Shown here piece after piece: positions 5,497 to 7,928 of a stretch of 7,928 nucleotides of DNA. Both the position numbers and the translations under genes were made by a program. The DNA comes from Desulfobacteraceae bacterium (lineage in GTDB: Bacteria; Desulfobacterota; Desulfobacteria; Desulfobacterales; SURF-7), in NCBI GenBank assembly GCA_030619585.1, contig JAUXBD010000046.1, forward strand, positions 1 through 7,928, in the 5' to 3' direction. Position 1 is the first letter of the stretch. Each line of letters starts with the position of its first letter. The notes beneath the pieces are model-generated. The model worked only from the letters and a program-made list of their open reading frames with translations. It was not told the origin of the DNA and did no database searches.

Positions 5497-5596
5497 TGTA
5501 GCAATATTTAATCACAGATGGCATTCAATAGTTTTTTTCTTTATAATATAGCGGTTTGAATTGTAAAATCACTAAAAATCTTCCGGAGGTTAAATC

Positions 5597-7876
5597 ATGG
5601 TTTGCTTAAAACAAGCTTCTATTCTTTTTATTGTTACACTCTTGGTAGTATGGGGATGCTCGTCTGATGAGGCAAAAAAAATGTCGCATTTTGAAAAAGG
5701 CAAAGCATATTTTGAAAAAGGAGAGTATAAAAGTGCAGAACTTGAATTTAAAAATGTTGTTCAGATCGACCCCAAGTATATAGATGCTCATGTAAGTCTT
5801 GGAGAAACTTACCTTAAGCTCAAAAACGCCACAGGAGCTTTCAGGTCATATTCAACAGTAAAGGAGCTGGATCCCAAAAACATTGATGCCAGGATAAAGC
5901 TATCCACACTTTTATTCCTGGGAAAAGATATAAAGGAAGCTAAAAAAGAGATCGACAGTGTCTTGGAACTTGTACCTGACAATATAGATGCTCTATTTCT
6001 TGCTGCCGGCATACTTCAACTGGAAAAAAACAGACCGGAAGCTGAGTCCATATATAGAAAAATAATCAAGCTCGACAAAAAGCAGCCTCGTGCCTATATC
6101 GGACTTGCCAGACTCCTTGCCAGACAGAAAAGATATTTGGAAGCTGAAAAAACCCTGAAACAGGCTATTGCCATTGATCCAAACGATTTGAAACCTCATT
6201 TTTCTCTTTTCGGTTTTTATATTAGCAAAAAGGAATTCGATAAAGCCAAAGCAGCAATAAAGGAAGCTATTAATAAAAACCCTGACAACGTAGAATTGTA
6301 TATTGCCCTTGGCAATATACATTCAGAACAAAAAAACAATAAAGAGGCTGAATCTGCTTATCTTAACGCAATCAAAGTAGATCCTGAAAACCCAAAGCCC
6401 AAAATTGTTTTGGCAGGATTGTATAATGCCATTGGAAGCAAAGAAAAGGCTTTGGCAATGTACGAAAAAGCCCGAAACCAAAATCTGGATGATGTAAACA
6501 TAATGACTGCATTAGCAAGGTTCCACATGGAAGAGGGAAACATAGAAGATGCTGAGAAACTCATTTCAATGGGTCTTACAAAAAGGCCTGATTATTTTCC
6601 GCTAATTATGTTGAACGGTGAGCTGTTTATTCTAAAAAAGTCATATACCAAAGCCGTTGAACTGTTCGAATATCTGATAAAAAAGGAGCCCAGAGCTGCA
6701 CAAGCCTATTATTTTAAAAGTATTGCACACCTTGCAAAAAATGAGATAAAAATAGCAAGATCATCTGTTGCCAAAGCTGTTGAGTTAAATCCAAGATTTA
6801 TAAAAGCGAAACTTCTGTTGGCAGATATATCTCTTAGGGAAAGGGACTTTGACACAGCACAAAAAGAAAGCCAACAGGTCCTGGAAATGTCGCCGAATAA
6901 TTATAAAGCGACACTGATCCTGGGTAAAGTATCTCTGCTTACTCAAGATGAACAAAAAGCAAAAGAAGCATTTGATTCTTTAATTCAACTTGAGCCCAAT
7001 AATCCAACCGGCTACTATCACCTTGGCCTTTTACAGCGATTGCAAAAACTTTATGAACCTGCCATGACTAATTTTGAAATAGCTCTGGCAATCAACCCTA
7101 AGCTGCTGGATGTATTTACAAATATCGTGATTTTACATGGTATAAAAAAGGAGTTTAACACAGCTATTGAAAAATGTAACAACCAGATGGAAATTTTCCA
7201 AAAATCCCCTGCACCCTTGGCAGCGGTTCTTTACCTAAAAGGAGAAATTTTTCTCAAACAAAACAAAAAAAACCAGGCTGAAGAAGCTTTTAAAAGTGCT
7301 TTAAGGGAGAATCCTAATTTTATAAAACCATACTACATACTGGCAAAGATGTACCTTTCAGATAAAAAAGTGGACAGCGCCATTATGCAGTATAAAACTA
7401 TTTTAGAAAAAACCCCCAATCAGGCAGGTCCCCATATGATGCTGGGAACCATCTATGACTTACAAAAAGATTATAACTTATCGGAAAAACATTACAGAAA
7501 AGCCTTGGAGATTAACCCGAACTTTGCTCCAGCATCAAACAACCTGGCCTACCTGCTTGTACAGCAGAATAAAAATATTGACGAAGCACTGGGCTTTGCA
7601 CAGAAAGCAAAAGAGAATCTCCCAAACGATCCTAGCACGATGGATACCCTTGGATGGATATACTATAAAAAGGGTCTATATGACAGTGCAATTGGAGAAT
7701 TTACAACCAGCCTTGAAAAGGCACCTGAAAATGCAGAAGTGCATTACCATCTTGGAATGGCCTTTCATAAAAAAGGTGATAACAAAATGGCCAAGGCTCA
7801 ATTGGAAAAAGCCCTTAAGTTAAATAAAACTTTTAGCGGATCAGAAGAAGCAAGAGAGGTGCTGTCAAAGCTGTAG
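5597..7876 (+). CDS. TPR-repeat lipoprotein (PrsT-like)
   Basis: This 759-residue exported lipoprotein has hydrophobic core 8-19 and lipobox VVWGC with acylated Cys21. It is followed by Ser-Ser, so no inner-membrane retention Asp is present at +2 and outer-membrane sorting is expected. From about residue 30 to 745 it consists of 21 consecutive TPR units of about 34 residues (A..LG..Y...G....A...Y..A+..DP.N pattern), ending in a short helix. The layout and the final units (NNLAYLL, DTLGWIYYKKG, YHLGMAFHKKGD) resemble the TPR lipoproteins linked to PEP-CTERM/exosortase exopolysaccharide loci (PrsT type, usually about 900 residues). Similar proteins also occur elsewhere, and no exosortase or glycosyltransferase is in view. 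It probably scaffolds an envelope assembly. CGGAGGT at 5584-5590, with 6-7 nt spacing, fixes the start. Unit 15 is degenerate and slightly longer. Downstream only 52 nt remain. Confidence 0.88.
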   Translation: MVCLKQASILFIVTLLVVWGCSSDEAKKMSHFEKGKAYFEKGEYKSAELEFKNVVQIDPKYIDAHVSLGETYLKLKNATGAFRSYSTVKELDPKNIDARIKLSTLLFLGKDIKEAKKEIDSVLELVPDNIDALFLAAGILQLEKNRPEAESIYRKIIKLDKKQPRAYIGLARLLARQKRYLEAEKTLKQAIAIDPNDLKPHFSLFGFYISKKEFDKAKAAIKEAINKNPDNVELYIALGNIHSEQKNNKEAESAYLNAIKVDPENPKPKIVLAGLYNAIGSKEKALAMYEKARNQNLDDVNIMTALARFHMEEGNIEDAEKLISMGLTKRPDYFPLIMLNGELFILKKSYTKAVELFEYLIKKEPRAAQAYYFKSIAHLAKNEIKIARSSVAKAVELNPRFIKAKLLLADISLRERDFDTAQKESQQVLEMSPNNYKATLILGKVSLLTQDEQKAKEAFDSLIQLEPNNPTGYYHLGLLQRLQKLYEPAMTNFEIALAINPKLLDVFTNIVILHGIKKEFNTAIEKCNNQMEIFQKSPAPLAAVLYLKGEIFLKQNKKNQAEEAFKSALRENPNFIKPYYILAKMYLSDKKVDSAIMQYKTILEKTPNQAGPHMMLGTIYDLQKDYNLSEKHYRKALEINPNFAPASNNLAYLLVQQNKNIDEALGFAQKAKENLPNDPSTMDTLGWIYYKKGLYDSAIGEFTTSLEKAPENAEVHYHLGMAFHKKGDNKMAKAQLEKALKLNKTFSGSEEAREVLSKL

Positions 7877-7928
7877 AACAGACTCCAATCAATAAAAAAT
7901 TCGAGGTATCTGTTTTTTGACAGGCAAT
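7877..7928 (+). other. 3' flank of the TPR gene, cut by the window end
   Basis: No terminator with a proper stem and T-run is evident. A loose pair aacaga (7877-7882) / tctgtt (7909-7914) followed by Ts has a 26-nt loop and is weak. TTGACA at 7917-7922 could be the -35 of a promoter for a gene beyond the window, but no -10 is visible. Confidence 0.25.

Noticed and set aside
5519..5535. Possible sigma54 promoter starting TGGCAT before the TPR gene
   Set aside because: The required GC of the -12 element (TTGC) is absent at the correct spacing.
7455..7823. 122-residue plus-strand open frame inside the TPR gene
   Set aside because: It is an out-of-frame shadow of the TPR coding sequence with no ribosome-binding site or domain-like composition.

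Overview
The window is AT-rich DNA from an anaerobic, Gram-negative (diderm) bacterium, most plausibly a Desulfobacterota/deltaproteobacterial sulfate-reducer relative. That assignment is inference. It rests on outer-membrane proteins and lipoproteins, a LUD-domain protein of the kind common in anaerobes, a relic of the cobalamin gene cbiB, and a PilZ protein with an Arg-rich DRR/ERR tail. No rRNA, tRNA, CRISPR array or intact mobile element was seen.

Layout from left to right. A short palindromic intergenic repeat lies at 27-46. A minus-strand gene (132-857) encodes a coiled-coil protein whose C-terminus resembles the DNA-binding 'Recombinase' segment of large serine recombinases, without a catalytic domain. 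A long intergenic stretch (858-1495) ends in a good promoter for a plus-strand YVTN seven-bladed beta-propeller lipoprotein (1496-2611). Convergent to it on the minus strand lie a cbiB (adenosylcobinamide-phosphate synthase) fragment (2563-2802), a LUD-domain protein (2804-3457), an unidentified reading-frame remnant (3484-3627) and a PilZ-domain protein (3611-4129) with a strong sigma70-type promoter at 4237-4265. After a divergent spacer, two plus-strand genes follow. One (4439-5356) joins a secretin/TonB short N-terminal (STN) domain to a small outer-membrane beta-barrel. The other (5597-7876) is a lipoprotein made almost wholly of 21 TPR units, resembling the PEP-CTERM/exosortase-associated TPR lipoproteins (PrsT-like).

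Functional reading. All three plus-strand genes encode envelope proteins: a propeller lipoprotein, an STN-barrel protein and a TPR lipoprotein. The PilZ gene adds a probable c-di-GMP receptor. This fits a surface or exopolysaccharide-related neighbourhood, but nothing in the window proves that the genes act together, and each plus-strand gene appears to have its own upstream region. The most unusual items are the STN plus beta-barrel architecture and the cbiB relic starting immediately after the LUD gene stop, which marks a deletion or rearrangement point. Next come the recombinase-like DNA-binding tail on a coiled-coil protein and the signs of recent internal duplication in the propeller gene. 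I did not find a clear, complete undescribed multi-gene system.
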